Shown in pieces: positions 25,701-34,561 of a stretch of DNA of 64,000 nt (position 1 is the first letter of the stretch; every line of letters begins with the position of its first letter). Both the position numbers and the translations under genes were made by a program. The notes beneath the pieces are model-generated. The model did not search any database, had not been told where the DNA came from, and saw only the letters and a program-made list of their open reading frames with translations. Source of the stretch: an uncultured Eubacteriales bacterium (GTDB lineage: Bacteria > Bacillota > Clostridia > Oscillospirales > Acutalibacteraceae); NCBI GenBank assembly GCA_900316455.1, contig ONCX01000018.1, positions 1 through 64,000 on the forward strand. Direction: 5' to 3'.

Positions 25701-27277
25701 ATCACGATATTTATTCCATCGAGGATCTGGCGCAGCTCATTTATGACCTTAAAAATGCCAACAAGTCCGCGAGGATTTCCGTCAAGCTCGTTTCCGAATG
25801 CGGAGTGGGTACTGTTGCGGCAGGCGTTGCCAAAGCCGGCGCGGGAGTAATTCTTATTTCCGGATATGACGGAGGAACCGGCGCGGCGCCTGGCAGTTCA
25901 ATACACAACGCGGGACTTCCGTGGGAGCTTGGACTTGCCGAAGCCCACCGCACTCTTCTTATGAACGGCTTGCGCGACAGGGTTGTTATAGAGACGGACG
26001 GAAAGCTGATGACCGGACGCGACGTCGCAATAGCAGCGATTCTGGGCGCTGAGGAATTCGGCTTTGCCACTGCTCCTCTGGTGACTCTGGGCTGTGCTAT
26101 GATGCGCGTATGTAACCTCGATACCTGTCCGTTCGGAGTGGCGACACAGAATCCGGAGCTTCGCAAGCGTTTTTCGGGAAAGCCGGAATATGTTGTGAAT
26201 TTCATGCGCTTTATAGCAGAAGAATTGAGAGAATACATGGCAAAGCTTGGCGTGAGAAGCGTTGATGAGCTTGTCGGCAGAACAGACCTGCTTATTCAAA
26301 AGGACAGTCTTTCCGACAGGGAGAGAAGCGTTGACTTGTCCGCGCTGCTGGATAAAGCGACGTCGGCACAGCATATATCATATGACGAAAAGAATCTGTT
26401 TGACTTCATGCTTGAAAAGACTCTTGACGAAACGGCAATACACGACGGTTTCAAAGCAGCATTTGAAAAGGGAAGGAAAAAGACGGTTGAGATAAACGTA
26501 AAGAATACCGACCGTGCGCTTGGAACGGCTTTTGGCGCTGAGATCACCCGAAAATTCGGCGATACGCTGGCTGAGGATACATTCCGTATAGTGTGTCACG
26601 GAGCTGGTGGACAGAGCTTCGGCGCGTTTATTCCCAAGGGACTTACATTGGAGCTTTCGGGAGACAGCAATGACTACTTCGGCAAGGGACTTTCCGGCGG
26701 CAAGCTGATTGTTTACCCGCCGGATGGCTCGAAATTCAAGCCGGAGGACAATATAATTATAGGCAACGTTGCTCTTTACGGAGCGACAAGCGGCAAGGCT
26801 TTTATCAACGGTGCGGCGGGCGAACGCTTCTGCGTGCGTAATTCAGGCGCGACTGCGGTTGTTGAGGGCGTTGGCGACCACGGCTGCGAATATATGACCG
26901 GAGGCTGCGTAGTGGTACTCGGAAGCACCGGAAAGAATTTCGCGGCAGGTATGTCTGGCGGAATAGTATACGTGCTGGACGAGGACAGAGAGCTTTACAT
27001 GCGTGTAAACAAGGAGCTTGTGGAATTCTCAGAGGTCACGTCAAAATCCGACGCTGAAAAAATAAAAGCGCTTATCGAAGAGCATGTGCAGGCGACGCAA
27101 TCGCCGAAGGGAAAAGAAATTCTCGAAAAATTCAGCGACTATCTGCCTAAATTCAAGAAGATAATTCCGCACGACTACAAGACAATCATTCAGTCCATAG
27201 CTGAATTTGAGGGCAAGGGGCTTTCTCTTGAGGAAGCCAAGATTGAGGCATTCTATCAGTTTACACGTGAGCAGTAA
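22736..27277 (+). CDS. gltB: Glutamate synthase large subunit
   Basis: 1513 residues from ATG 22736 (AAAGGAAG upstream). A propeptide of about 21 residues precedes Cys22 in HDNCGIGAVV, the N-terminal nucleophile of the glutaminase domain (about 22-430). The central domain and the FMN-binding synthase domain (about 800-1190) follow, with KPGEGGHLPGRKVYPWIA. The CNLDTCPFGVATQ cluster provides cysteines for the 3Fe-4S centre. The C-terminal beta-helix domain has repeated G-x-x-x-G turns (GAGGQSFGAF, GKGLSGGKLIVYPP). It transfers the glutamine amide to 2-oxoglutarate, yielding two glutamates. It forms an operon with gltD, 15 bases downstream. Confidence 0.98.
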   Translation: MENMHNVNPNSLYNPSFEHDNCGIGAVVNINGIKSHKVVDDALTIVETLEHRAGKDADGKTGDGVGILIQIPHAFFAKAAAEIGINLAGERDYGVGMFFFPQKELARNQARKMFEIIAEKEGLKILGWRSVPCDTSAIGKRALDCMPCIQQCFIARPDGVRRGIDFDRRLYVARREFEQSNEDTYVVSLSSRTIVYKGMFLVGDLRRFFVDLQDSDFESAIAMVHSRFSTNTNPSWQRAHPNRMIVHNGEINTIKGNADKMLAREETMCSEHLKGDLDKVIPVVNTEGSDSAMLDNTLEFLVMSGMPLPLAVMITIPEPWDRNHTMSRRKRDFYQYYATMMEPWDGPASILFSDGDVMGAVLDRNGLRPSRYYVTDDGFLVLSSEVGALPVPADKVVRKDRLRPGKMLLVDTVNGKIIDDDELKEYYASRQPYGEWLDGNLVRLKDLKIPNVKVHEHHRDERHRLQKAFGYTYEEIMKSILPMAQTGSEPITAMGVDTPLAVLSKQPRPLFDYFKQLFAQVTNPPIDAIREEIVTSTTVYIGEDGNLLQEKPENCHVIKIRNPILTSTDVLKIKNMHVSGYKVAVIPILYYKNTRLSKAITRLFVEADKAYNEGANILILSDRGVDENHLAIPSLLAVSALHRHLVVTKRRTSLAVILESGEPREVHHFATLLGYGASAINPYLAQETIHELIHDDLLDKDYYAAVDDYNYAILHGIVKIASKMGISTIQSYHGSQIFEAIGLSREFIDEYFTGTVSRVGGITIKDVEETVDRLHTAAFDPLGLETDTEIRSRGAHGFRSGREEHLYNPRTIHALQMAARMGDYELFKEYSRMITEEMGAMNLRGLMDFVYSENPIPLDEVESVESIVRRFKTGAMSYGSISQEAHETLAIAMNMLHGKSNSGEGGESDERLATKGTDENRCSAIKQVASGRFGVTSKYLTSADEIQIKMAQGAKPGEGGHLPGRKVYPWIAKTRHSTPGVSLISPPPHHDIYSIEDLAQLIYDLKNANKSARISVKLVSECGVGTVAAGVAKAGAGVILISGYDGGTGAAPGSSIHNAGLPWELGLAEAHRTLLMNGLRDRVVIETDGKLMTGRDVAIAAILGAEEFGFATAPLVTLGCAMMRVCNLDTCPFGVATQNPELRKRFSGKPEYVVNFMRFIAEELREYMAKLGVRSVDELVGRTDLLIQKDSLSDRERSVDLSALLDKATSAQHISYDEKNLFDFMLEKTLDETAIHDGFKAAFEKGRKKTVEINVKNTDRALGTAFGAEITRKFGDTLAEDTFRIVCHGAGGQSFGAFIPKGLTLELSGDSNDYFGKGLSGGKLIVYPPDGSKFKPEDNIIIGNVALYGATSGKAFINGAAGERFCVRNSGATAVVEGVGDHGCEYMTGGCVVVLGSTGKNFAAGMSGGIVYVLDEDRELYMRVNKELVEFSEVTSKSDAEKIKALIEEHVQATQSPKGKEILEKFSDYLPKFKKIIPHDYKTIIQSIAEFEGKGLSLEEAKIEAFYQFTREQ

Positions 27278-27292
27278 AGGAGAGGTAATACA

Positions 27293-28777
27293 ATGGGAAA
27301 ACCGACAGGATTTTTGGAATATAAGCGCGAGGACGCGCCTGCCTTCTCCGTAAGCGAGCGCATACGCAACTTCAACGAATTTCATGAGCCGCTGTCCGAA
27401 GCGGAACAAAAAAAGCAGGCGGCGCGATGCATGGCGTGCGGAGTGCCTTTCTGTCAGTCTGGAATGATGATAGGCGGAATGATCTCCGGCTGTCCTCTGG
27501 GAAATCTTATTCCCGAATGGAACGACCTGCTGTACCGCGGCGCATGGAAGCAGGCATATGACAGACTGCGACTGACAAACAGCTTTCCGGAATTCACATC
27601 ACGCGTGTGTCCCGCTCTATGCGAAAAGGCGTGTACATGCGGCGCGGAAGGCGACGCGGTGAGCGTTCGCGCCAATGAATACGCCATAGTGGAACGTGCC
27701 TATTCGGAAGGCTGGGCGAAAGCGCAGCCGCCAAAGGTGCGTACTGGCAAGCGTGTAGCTGTGATCGGCTCAGGTCCATCGGGTCTTGCGGCGGCGGATA
27801 TGCTCAATCACAGAGGACATAGTGTGACCGTGTTCGAGAGAAGCGACCGCCCGGGCGGACTGCTTATGTACGGCATTCCGAATATGAAGCTGGAAAAGCG
27901 CATTGTTGAACGTCGAATCAACATCATGTGTGAAGAGGGCGTGGAATTCCGTACCGGCGTAAACGTCGGAGCGGACGTTTCAGCTCAGGAGATTCTGGAA
28001 TCATTTGACGCTGTAATTCTCACCTGCGGAGCGTCTAATCCGCGTGATATAAAAGCGGAGGGTCGCGACGCGAATGGGATATTCTTTGCGGTGGATTTCC
28101 TTAAATCAACGACAAAAGCACTTCTTGACAACGGATTGCAGGAGGGAACGTTTATCTCTGCCAAGGGTAAGAGTGTCATAGTAATTGGCGGCGGTGACAC
28201 AGGTAACGACTGCGTCGGCACATGCGTGCGCCACGGCGCTAAGAGCATTCTGCAGCTTGAGATGATGCCCAAGCTGCCCGATACGCGCGCGGCGAATAAT
28301 CCTTGGCCCGAATGGCCGCGAATCTGCAAGACAGATTACGGTCAGGAGGAAGCGGCGGCTGTATTCGGCAGCGATCCGAGAATTTATCAGACGACGGTCA
28401 AGGAATTTCTCAAGGACGAAAGCGGCAATCTTCGCGGCGCAATACTTCTCAGCCTGCAAGCCGAAAAGGATCCGGTCTCAGGACGCATGACAATGAAGCC
28501 GGTTGAAGGCTCAGAGCGTGAGGTTGAAGCGGAGCTTGTGCTGATTGCAGCGGGATTCCTCGGCAGCGAGAGCTATGTTACAGGCGCGTTCGGAGTTGAA
28601 ACCGACGGAAGAAGCAATGTAGCAACTGAAAAAGGAAAGCACCGCACGAATGTTGAAAAAGTATTTACTGCCGGAGACATGCGGAGCGGTCAGTCGCTTG
28701 TCGTCCGCGCAATACGTGACGGTCGCGACTGTGCAAGAGAAGTTGACGAAAGCCTTATGGGCTATTCAAACCTGTAA
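27293..28777 (+). CDS. gltD: Glutamate synthase small subunit
   Basis: 494 residues, the usual size. The N-terminal Fe-S domain carries CMACGVPFCQSG, GCPLGN and CPALCEKACTCG. The FAD-binding Rossmann segment is GSGPSGLAAADML with PGGLLMYGIPNMKL. The NAD(P)H-binding domain carries GGGDTGNDC. It passes electrons from NAD(P)H to the FMN and Fe-S centres of GltB. ATG 27293 has AAGGAGAGG upstream; a strong terminator follows the stop. Confidence 0.98.
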   Translation: MGKPTGFLEYKREDAPAFSVSERIRNFNEFHEPLSEAEQKKQAARCMACGVPFCQSGMMIGGMISGCPLGNLIPEWNDLLYRGAWKQAYDRLRLTNSFPEFTSRVCPALCEKACTCGAEGDAVSVRANEYAIVERAYSEGWAKAQPPKVRTGKRVAVIGSGPSGLAAADMLNHRGHSVTVFERSDRPGGLLMYGIPNMKLEKRIVERRINIMCEEGVEFRTGVNVGADVSAQEILESFDAVILTCGASNPRDIKAEGRDANGIFFAVDFLKSTTKALLDNGLQEGTFISAKGKSVIVIGGGDTGNDCVGTCVRHGAKSILQLEMMPKLPDTRAANNPWPEWPRICKTDYGQEEAAAVFGSDPRIYQTTVKEFLKDESGNLRGAILLSLQAEKDPVSGRMTMKPVEGSEREVEAELVLIAAGFLGSESYVTGAFGVETDGRSNVATEKGKHRTNVEKVFTAGDMRSGQSLVVRAIRDGRDCAREVDESLMGYSNL

Positions 28778-28803
28778 TTTTCAGTTTATCATAAAAAATT
28801 AGA

Positions 28804-28866
28804 ACGTCCGAATATTTCTCTCAGATGTATTATCATATCTGGCAGGAAATATTCGGACGTTTTTTT
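28804..28866. terminator. Terminator after gltD
   Basis: ACGTCCGAATATTTC and GAAATATTCGGACGT form a perfect 15-bp stem around a 27-base loop, then TTTTTTT on plus. It overlaps the last bases of the convergent LRR gene. Confidence 0.9.
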
Positions 28867-29917
28867 ATGATTTTGAGGTGTCTTCGTATTTGAATCCGAA
28901 CGCGAGAGCGTAGCGGTGGGCGGCGGAGGTCTGGGGAGCCGCGATAACCGGTGCGCCGCAGTCGGAGAAAGCGTCTCTTTTTATGTCGGTCACCGAATTG
29001 TTGATCTCAATTCTGTTAAGTCCCGTGCAATACCTGAATGAAGCTTCTCCAATTGACGTGACGTTTGACGGAATATTTAACGTTGAAAGACTGACGCAGC
29101 CGGCAAAAAGATAATCGCTGATTTTGATTTTTTTTCCGCTGAATGATATATCCGTCAGTCTCCGGCAGTCCATCCAGACGCCTTTCCCATAATCGGCGCC
29201 GCCTAAATCCGCAGTCTTAATCGAATGGCAGCCCATGAATGCAAATTCGCCTATAGAAACAAGCGAAGCAGGCATGTCCGGATTTTCAAGAGAAATGCAA
29301 TCAGAGAATGAATACGCGCCGATTTTTATAAGTCCGTCCGGAAAGACAGCTTTTTTCAGGCTGTAGCAGTTTGAAAAAGCATGCTCGGGCAGTTCGCTGA
29401 CTGCCGCGGGAATTGTAATTTCATCAATCGTTTCACAGCCCTCAAAGGCGCTCCCGCCCAATTCGTTCAGAGCTTCTCCGAATTCGGCTTTTCCGAGAAA
29501 GCGGCAGCCCGAAAAAGCCCGTTTTCCGATTTTAGCTACAGATGAAAGATTAATTTCTCTGAGCGATTGGCAATTTATAAAAGCCTCGTCCTCAATGACG
29601 GTAACAGAGTCGGGAAGTCTGACAGTTTCCGGATTCTGACCCGCAAAAGCCGAGCTGCCTATAACAGTAACAGGCATGTTGTCAAGCTCCGCTGGAATGA
29701 CGTATTCCTTTTGACTTGATGGGCAGCCTGTCAGCCGAAGACTGCTTCCTGAGACAATTTCATATTGCCACTGCGTCTGGGTTTGTATTTCGGGAGACTG
29801 CTCGTCCTTTTCAACTCCGCATGACGCGGTGGAAAGCAGCAGTACGCCAAGAATCAGCGCCGAAGCTGTCAGCAGTATCCTTGAGATTATCGAATTATTT
29901 ATGTGTTTGTTCTGCAA
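28865..29917 (-). CDS. Leucine-rich repeat (BspA/LRR_5-type) lipoprotein
   Basis: About 350 residues from a TTG at 29917, eight bases after AAGAGG. (A GTG at 29926 overlaps that site.) The lipoprotein signal peptide ends LSTASC. From about residue 80 to the end there are about ten BspA-like repeats of about 23 residues with the pattern IGxxAFxxCxxLxxIxLPxSV, such as IGSSAFAGQNPETVRLPDSV. This surface-exposed fold usually binds host or microbial partners or other surface components; the ligand is unknown. It is the last gene of the minus-strand MBOAT-DHHW-LRR group, 31 bases after the DHHW gene. Confidence 0.9.
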   Translation of the reverse strand: MQNKHINNSIISRILLTASALILGVLLLSTASCGVEKDEQSPEIQTQTQWQYEIVSGSSLRLTGCPSSQKEYVIPAELDNMPVTVIGSSAFAGQNPETVRLPDSVTVIEDEAFINCQSLREINLSSVAKIGKRAFSGCRFLGKAEFGEALNELGGSAFEGCETIDEITIPAAVSELPEHAFSNCYSLKKAVFPDGLIKIGAYSFSDCISLENPDMPASLVSIGEFAFMGCHSIKTADLGGADYGKGVWMDCRRLTDISFSGKKIKISDYLFAGCVSLSTLNIPSNVTSIGEASFRYCTGLNRIEINNSVTDIKRDAFSDCGAPVIAAPQTSAAHRYALAFGFKYEDTSKS

Positions 29918-29948
29918 TTGTAGCACCTCTTATCAGATTGCCGATATG

Positions 29949-31085
29949 TCAAAAAATTACGGCAGCTCCCGTATCCTGATCCATTGTCCCAAGGTTATAC
30001 AGGATAAGCACGTCAGTATCATTATCTTTTTGATTAATATAATCTATAATCGAATGACGGTAGTAACGGGGATCTATCACGCTTATTTCTTCAAAGTGAG
30101 CAGTCAAAAACGGAATAAAGCAGTTGGCATAGCTGTCCTTTATGACAACGAGCTTTCTGTCGGTCTGAGCGTCGGGGTTCTGAATAATTATAATATCATG
30201 AATATTGTCAAGGAAAAATGAATATTTGTCCTTGCGTTTAAGATATTCTTTATTGTACAGCATTCCTTTTTTAGCATTTTCGTCTGTACCATATCTCACA
30301 TCAAGCTGCTGATCCGGCAATGAAAAGCAGTAGATCGGCTCACCCTTTACCGAAAGATCGTTTACTTTTGAATAAGTTGTGCCGCGGAAGCTGTCCGTTA
30401 CCTTTTTTATTTCAAAATTCTCCATTGGAATGGGCGTAAGCTCCCAATTGCGGCAAAGCTCCACATAAGCGTAATATGCGCCGTATGTTGTCCAGTGATG
30501 ATCGGTACGGTAGTATAGCTGGTAATCATTGCGGTGTTTACGGAGCGTATTGGAAACGTCTACCGTGCTGCCGTCAAATCCGTCGTAAAGCTGGCTCATG
30601 GTGAGCATCTGGTCTGACTGTATTGCAAAGCGTGGAAGTTTTTCTTTATAAATTTCCGAAGCTGTCGGCGCGATGAGGAGGGTTACGCGACGGTTTTCGT
30701 CAGCCTGTGGGACGCGGTTAAACGCTTTAAGTATTGCCTGAGTACGAAGCGGTTTTTTGTAACGGTCTATCAGGAATCCATCGCCGCATATGAATACCTG
30801 ATTTATCTCGCGACGTCCTATAAGCTCGTTAAACTGTGTATTTACGGAAACAAGAGAATCACGCATCGGAAAATGATCCGCTAAATATCCCTCCATATCC
30901 GACAGGAAATCAGAATTGAATATTTCCTTTGCCGTAAGCTCAGGAAATTCAGCAAGACGCCTGTTTTCATTTTCCGACCAGTCGTTCTTTGGGAGGAGAA
31001 TCAAGGCAAGAGAAAAGCATACGCAAAGAAAGGCAATGATGACGCTTGCGGCTTTTTCATAAGCGTTTGAATTACTGTTATTCAA
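29949..31085 (-). CDS. DHHW/AlgJ-AlgX-like SGNH-type membrane protein
   Basis: 378 residues from TTG 31085 with GGAGG at good spacing. One N-terminal signal anchor (about 12-30) is followed by NENRRLAEFPEL. The DHFPMRD segment (about 70) and the family motif YRTDHHWTTYGAYYAY (about 195-210) come next. A late VVIKDSYANCFIPFL block provides the Ser. The DHHW family is related to AlgJ/AlgX, which with an MBOAT protein O-acetylates exported polysaccharides. The adjacent MBOAT gene (17 bases upstream) supports that role here. The substrate polymer is unknown. Confidence 0.9.
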   Translation of the reverse strand: MNNSNSNAYEKAASVIIAFLCVCFSLALILLPKNDWSENENRRLAEFPELTAKEIFNSDFLSDMEGYLADHFPMRDSLVSVNTQFNELIGRREINQVFICGDGFLIDRYKKPLRTQAILKAFNRVPQADENRRVTLLIAPTASEIYKEKLPRFAIQSDQMLTMSQLYDGFDGSTVDVSNTLRKHRNDYQLYYRTDHHWTTYGAYYAYVELCRNWELTPIPMENFEIKKVTDSFRGTTYSKVNDLSVKGEPIYCFSLPDQQLDVRYGTDENAKKGMLYNKEYLKRKDKYSFFLDNIHDIIIIQNPDAQTDRKLVVIKDSYANCFIPFLTAHFEEISVIDPRYYRHSIIDYINQKDNDTDVLILYNLGTMDQDTGAAVIF

Positions 31086-31102
31086 TGAATAATCCTCCCT
31101 AA

Positions 31103-32512
31103 TCAGAATCGGAAATACAGAAAAGGACTGTATGAGTTGTTAACTATTGCGGCTACGGAGAGAACAAACAACAGAACATATCCGGCGCAAACAGAAATGC
31201 CGGCAATTTTTCTGATGTTTTCATCAGAAGACGCGTCTGTTTTTTTACGAATGAGAGAAATAACCGGAGTAGCGAGAATGCAGGCGGCAAGCAGAACCGG
31301 CAAGAAGTTGACAGTCTGCCATACAAAGAACGTATCGAATAATGAATGTCCCGAAAGACCGAACATTACGCTTAGATACTCGGTCATAACGGAAAAATCG
31401 TCAAACACAAAGAATTCAAATCCGACCACCACAAGTATCAATGTGACAAAATGGCGCAGAGGACGCGGCAAACGTTCCCAAGCCTTACCCCATACATATT
31501 TTTCCAGGATAAGAAGAACTCCGTAATAAAGTCCCCAAAGTATAAAATTCCATGAAGCGCCGTGCCACATACCGGTCAGCGACCAGACTATGAGAAGATT
31601 TCTGATATGCTTCCATTTGCCTCCGCGGTTTCCTCCGAGCGGGATATAGACATAATCCCTGAACCATGAAGAAAGCGAAATGTGCCACCTTCTCCAGAAG
31701 TCGGTAATAGAAACGGCTGTCAGCGGATAATTGAAATTTTCGTCAAAATAAAATCCGAGCATTCGGCCCATACCTATTGCCATGTCGCTGTAAGCGGAAA
31801 AATCAAAATATAGCTGCAGGGTAAAGCCCGTGACGCCAAGCCATGCGGAAGCGACGCTCAACGAGGATATATCAGCGGAAATATTAGCCCACATTACGCC
31901 TATCGCGTCGGCAATCAATACCTTTTTAAAGAGACCGCGCAGAAAGCGCATGCTTCCCTTGACAAAGCAGTCGAATGTAATTTCGCGTTTGTGAAGCTCA
32001 TTAATAACCGTTGTGTAACGTACAATAGGACCTGCAATAAGCTGTGGAAACATACTGACATACGCGGTAAAATCAATAGGATTGCGTTCAGCCTTTACAG
32101 TACCGCGGTAAACGTCCACAGTGTAGCTGAGTGCCTGAAATGTGAAAAAGCTGATCCCTATTGGCAGCGAAAGCTCAAGAAGAGGAATGTTTAAGCCTGT
32201 CAGTGTGTTGAACTGAGAGATGAAAAAGTCAGAATATTTATAAAATCCAAGCAGACCAAGACTTGCGGAAACAGCAATAATCATCCAAAGCTTGTGAAAA
32301 TTCAGCCAATGCCGTTCTACAAGGATAGCCGCGATATAATTTATCGTTATACAGGCAAGCATTATCAGGATATACACCGGCTCGCCAAGCGCGTAAAAAA
32401 TGAGACTGAAAATTACCAGTACAGTATTTTTCCAGCGAAACGGGACAGCGTAATATATTATTGTAACTAAAGGTAAAAAATAAAACAAAAAAGGAATACT
32501 GCTGAATACCAT
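31103..32512 (-). CDS. MBOAT-family O-acyltransferase (AlgI/DltB-like)
   Basis: 469 residues and about ten to twelve transmembrane segments. It opens MVFSSIPFLFYFLPLV, the usual start of AlgI-like proteins. FPQLIAGPIVRY, DFWRRWHISLSSWFRDYVYIPLGG, and LTGMWHGASWNF contain the conserved His of the acyl-transfer channel. It moves acyl groups across the membrane to a partner that acylates a surface polymer; DHHW and SGNH proteins nearby are the likely partners. The ATG follows CGGAGGC. It is the first gene of the minus-strand group and divergent from the DUF4358 gene. Confidence 0.95.
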   Translation of the reverse strand: MVFSSIPFLFYFLPLVTIIYYAVPFRWKNTVLVIFSLIFYALGEPVYILIMLACITINYIAAILVERHWLNFHKLWMIIAVSASLGLLGFYKYSDFFISQFNTLTGLNIPLLELSLPIGISFFTFQALSYTVDVYRGTVKAERNPIDFTAYVSMFPQLIAGPIVRYTTVINELHKREITFDCFVKGSMRFLRGLFKKVLIADAIGVMWANISADISSLSVASAWLGVTGFTLQLYFDFSAYSDMAIGMGRMLGFYFDENFNYPLTAVSITDFWRRWHISLSSWFRDYVYIPLGGNRGGKWKHIRNLLIVWSLTGMWHGASWNFILWGLYYGVLLILEKYVWGKAWERLPRPLRHFVTLILVVVGFEFFVFDDFSVMTEYLSVMFGLSGHSLFDTFFVWQTVNFLPVLLAACILATPVISLIRKKTDASSDENIRKIAGISVCAGYVLLFVLSVAAIVNNSYSPFLYFRF

Positions 32513-32646
32513 GTCACAGCCTCCGCATATAACATATACTTAATTGATTTTAACACAATGAATGAATAAATAATATCATAATTCATAGCTTTATTCAAGG
32601 CATATTCAAAAAAATATATCTTCGGATCAAAATGTAAAAAAAATAC

Positions 32647-32674
32647 TTGATTTTTCTTTTGGATACGGTATAAT
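32647..32674 (+). promoter_or_regulatory. Promoter of the DUF4358-SGNH pair
   Basis: TTGATT, 16 bases, TATAAT, 54 bases before the start at 32729. Confidence 0.65.
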
Positions 32675-32728
32675 TTAATTGTTATATTTTATCTAACAAA
32701 AATTTTAAAAGAAAAGGTGGACTTACTT

Positions 32729-33238
32729 ATGAAAAAGGCAATTGCTATTATTTCTGTACTGCTTTCCGTATCTCTCTGTGTTGGAGGACTTGTCTCCTGC
32801 GGCGACGATTCTTCCGATGCTACTAAGGACGGCGTAAGTTCCGTTGCCGTCAATGTCGATCTGAGCGCTGTTTACGGGAAAATCATCGACGGAGCGTCAT
32901 TCCCTGATATGTACACTATGTCCGATGATTATATTGAGTCTTACTACGGTCTGACTTCGGAATTTATGGAGGACAAGGTATTCGCCGTTGCGGAGGACGC
33001 TTTGCTTGCCGATACGGTAGCGATAGTAAAAGTTCCTGCGGGTGTGGATATAAGTATCGTTGAGAATGCTTTCAAAACCGTAAACGACCAGAAAAAGCTG
33101 GAGCTTGAGTCATATAATCCGGAGCAGTACGCACGTGTCGATAAGGCTGCGATCAAGACTTTTGGTCAGTATGTCTGCTATATTGTATCTGACGATAATG
33201 ACGCTGTTCTTAAAATTATCGAAAGCAACATTGCATGA
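32729..33238 (+). CDS. DUF4358-type lipoprotein
   Basis: 169 residues from ATG 32729; a GTG 12 bases upstream is part of the GGTGG ribosome site. The lipobox is GGLVSC. The rest fits DUF4358: a short strand (SAVYGKIIDGASFPDMYTM), a YYGLTSEFMEDKVFAV segment, and VAIVKVPAG with helix and strand to the end. The family is of unknown function, and I recall it next to MBOAT and SGNH genes in Clostridia, as here. The SGNH gene starts 9 bases after its stop. Confidence 0.82.
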   Translation: MKKAIAIISVLLSVSLCVGGLVSCGDDSSDATKDGVSSVAVNVDLSAVYGKIIDGASFPDMYTMSDDYIESYYGLTSEFMEDKVFAVAEDALLADTVAIVKVPAGVDISIVENAFKTVNDQKKLELESYNPEQYARVDKAAIKTFGQYVCYIVSDDNDAVLKIIESNIA

Positions 33239-33247
33239 TAAACTCAT

Positions 33248-34174
33248 ATGAAAAAGAAAAGCACATTTGTTATAAGGATTATCGCTTCCGTTGTACTTGT
33301 GCTGCTGCTGATAGGTGATTTTGCGGTAATAAAATCACTTAGAATCAATGATGCTCAAATACGTGAATCTGAATCCGATGGAAATGTCAAGAAAACAGAG
33401 CAGCTTCCGCCTGACTTTGATTCGTTGATGAATGACGTTCCCAAAGGATTCAGAAATCAATTGGAGCAATTGCTGGAAAATCAGCCCCAGGACGGATATA
33501 CGCCAGAGGAAACCACAGCTGTCAAGAAATTTTTTTCTGAATCGGCGTTTATAGGAGATTCTCTTCTCGTAGCGTTCAGATTATATCTGCAAAAAAAAGA
33601 CCCTAAGGGATACTTTGCCAAAAGCACGATGCTCTGTGCATACAGTTTTTCCACGCGAGCCGCTCTGAAGCCGGTGACGGAGGAGAACATACACCCTCTG
33701 TATAAAGGGAAAAAATATCCTGTGTGGGAGTCCGTAAAAAAATCCGGAGCAAAAAGGGTCTTTATTATGTTCTGGGCAAATGAGATACCGGGCGGCAATG
33801 TTGAAAAAGCCAACAGCAATCTGGAAAAAATGGTACAAAAAATTCGCAATGAGTGTCCTGGCATAGAGATATACATTATCAGTCCGTGTTACCTGTATAA
33901 GAACACCAAGAAAAAGACAAATTATCTTAATAACGAAAACCTGTATGCGCTTACACTTTCGCGACGTGAATTCTGCAAAAAGAACAACGCGGGATATGTA
34001 GAAGTATCAAAATATATAGGCAATGAGAAAGACGGTCTTTACGAAAAATATACAAGCGACTGGTATGTTCATGTAAATGACGCGGCGTATGATATCTGGA
34101 AACAGGTTTTTATTGATTACGCGCTGGGCCGTGAGGCTGTAATTGAAACAAATGAAAAATCAGGAAAAAAATAA
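33248..34174 (+). CDS. SGNH/GDSL-family hydrolase, membrane anchored
   Basis: 308 residues. The N-terminal signal anchor (about 7-28) is followed by a linker. The SGNH domain starts at FIGDSLLVAFRLYL (Ser in GDS, about residue 101). FWANEIPG holds the block-III Asn, and DWYVHVNDAAYDIW holds the C-terminal Asp-His pair. It is probably an extracellular esterase or O-acetyltransferase acting on the same polymer as the MBOAT and DHHW proteins across the divergent promoter. No strong ribosome site is seen, so translation is likely coupled to the DUF4358 gene. The aspS promoter starts just after its stop. Confidence 0.85.
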   Translation: MKKKSTFVIRIIASVVLVLLLIGDFAVIKSLRINDAQIRESESDGNVKKTEQLPPDFDSLMNDVPKGFRNQLEQLLENQPQDGYTPEETTAVKKFFSESAFIGDSLLVAFRLYLQKKDPKGYFAKSTMLCAYSFSTRAALKPVTEENIHPLYKGKKYPVWESVKKSGAKRVFIMFWANEIPGGNVEKANSNLEKMVQKIRNECPGIEIYIISPCYLYKNTKKKTNYLNNENLYALTLSRREFCKKNNAGYVEVSKYIGNEKDGLYEKYTSDWYVHVNDAAYDIWKQVFIDYALGREAVIETNEKSGKK

Positions 34175-34176
34175 TC

Positions 34177-34205
34177 TTGACATTTTCTTTATGCGGTGTT
34201 ATAAT
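34177..34205 (+). promoter_or_regulatory. Promoter of the aspS T-box transcript
   Basis: TTGACA, 17 bases, TATAAT; a perfect consensus immediately after the SGNH stop codon. Confidence 0.88.
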
Positions 34206-34525
34206 GCGTTTCATAATACTCTTCAAGGGTTTTATGACTGTAAATATGTACGTCAGACATTTGATTGAGATATGTCTGGTTCTTTGAGTGTTTGATGGCG
34301 AGAAAAAGACTCTGCTTTTTTGGAAAGTCCGACAGGGAGTATGCATCATGGACTGAGAGTGCATTCGGATGAGTAGTAAGCGTGGGAACACTTTTTCGGA
34401 AGAAAATTCTATAATTCATAAGCGGGTCTTTTTAATGGAAGATCAATTTGGGTGGCACCGCGGGTTATTATAAAAATACTCGTCCCAAGAATCATCAGCG
34501 ATTCTTGGGACTGTTTTTTATTTTA
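34206..34525 (+). ncRNA. T-box riboswitch leader of aspS
   Basis: About 300 bases between promoter and gene. The conserved T-box GGGTGGCACCGCGG is at about 34449-34463. It is followed by a terminator stem GTCCCAAGAATC/GATTCTTGGGAC (34482-34493 and 34500-34511) and TGTTTTTTATTTT. Upstream hairpins include CAGACAT...ATGTCTG. T-boxes read uncharged tRNA, here expected to be tRNA-Asp given the gene downstream, and favour an antiterminator when the amino acid is scarce. I could not place stem I or the specifier codon with confidence; several GAC triplets are possible. Confidence 0.88.
34482..34525 (+). terminator. Regulated terminator of the aspS T-box
   Basis: A perfect 12-bp stem with a six-base loop, followed by a run of six Ts. 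It is mutually exclusive with the antiterminator formed by the T-box bases just upstream. Confidence 0.88.
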
Positions 34526-34561
34526 CAGCAGAAAGTAAAAGCTATTTTGGGAGGAATTTGA

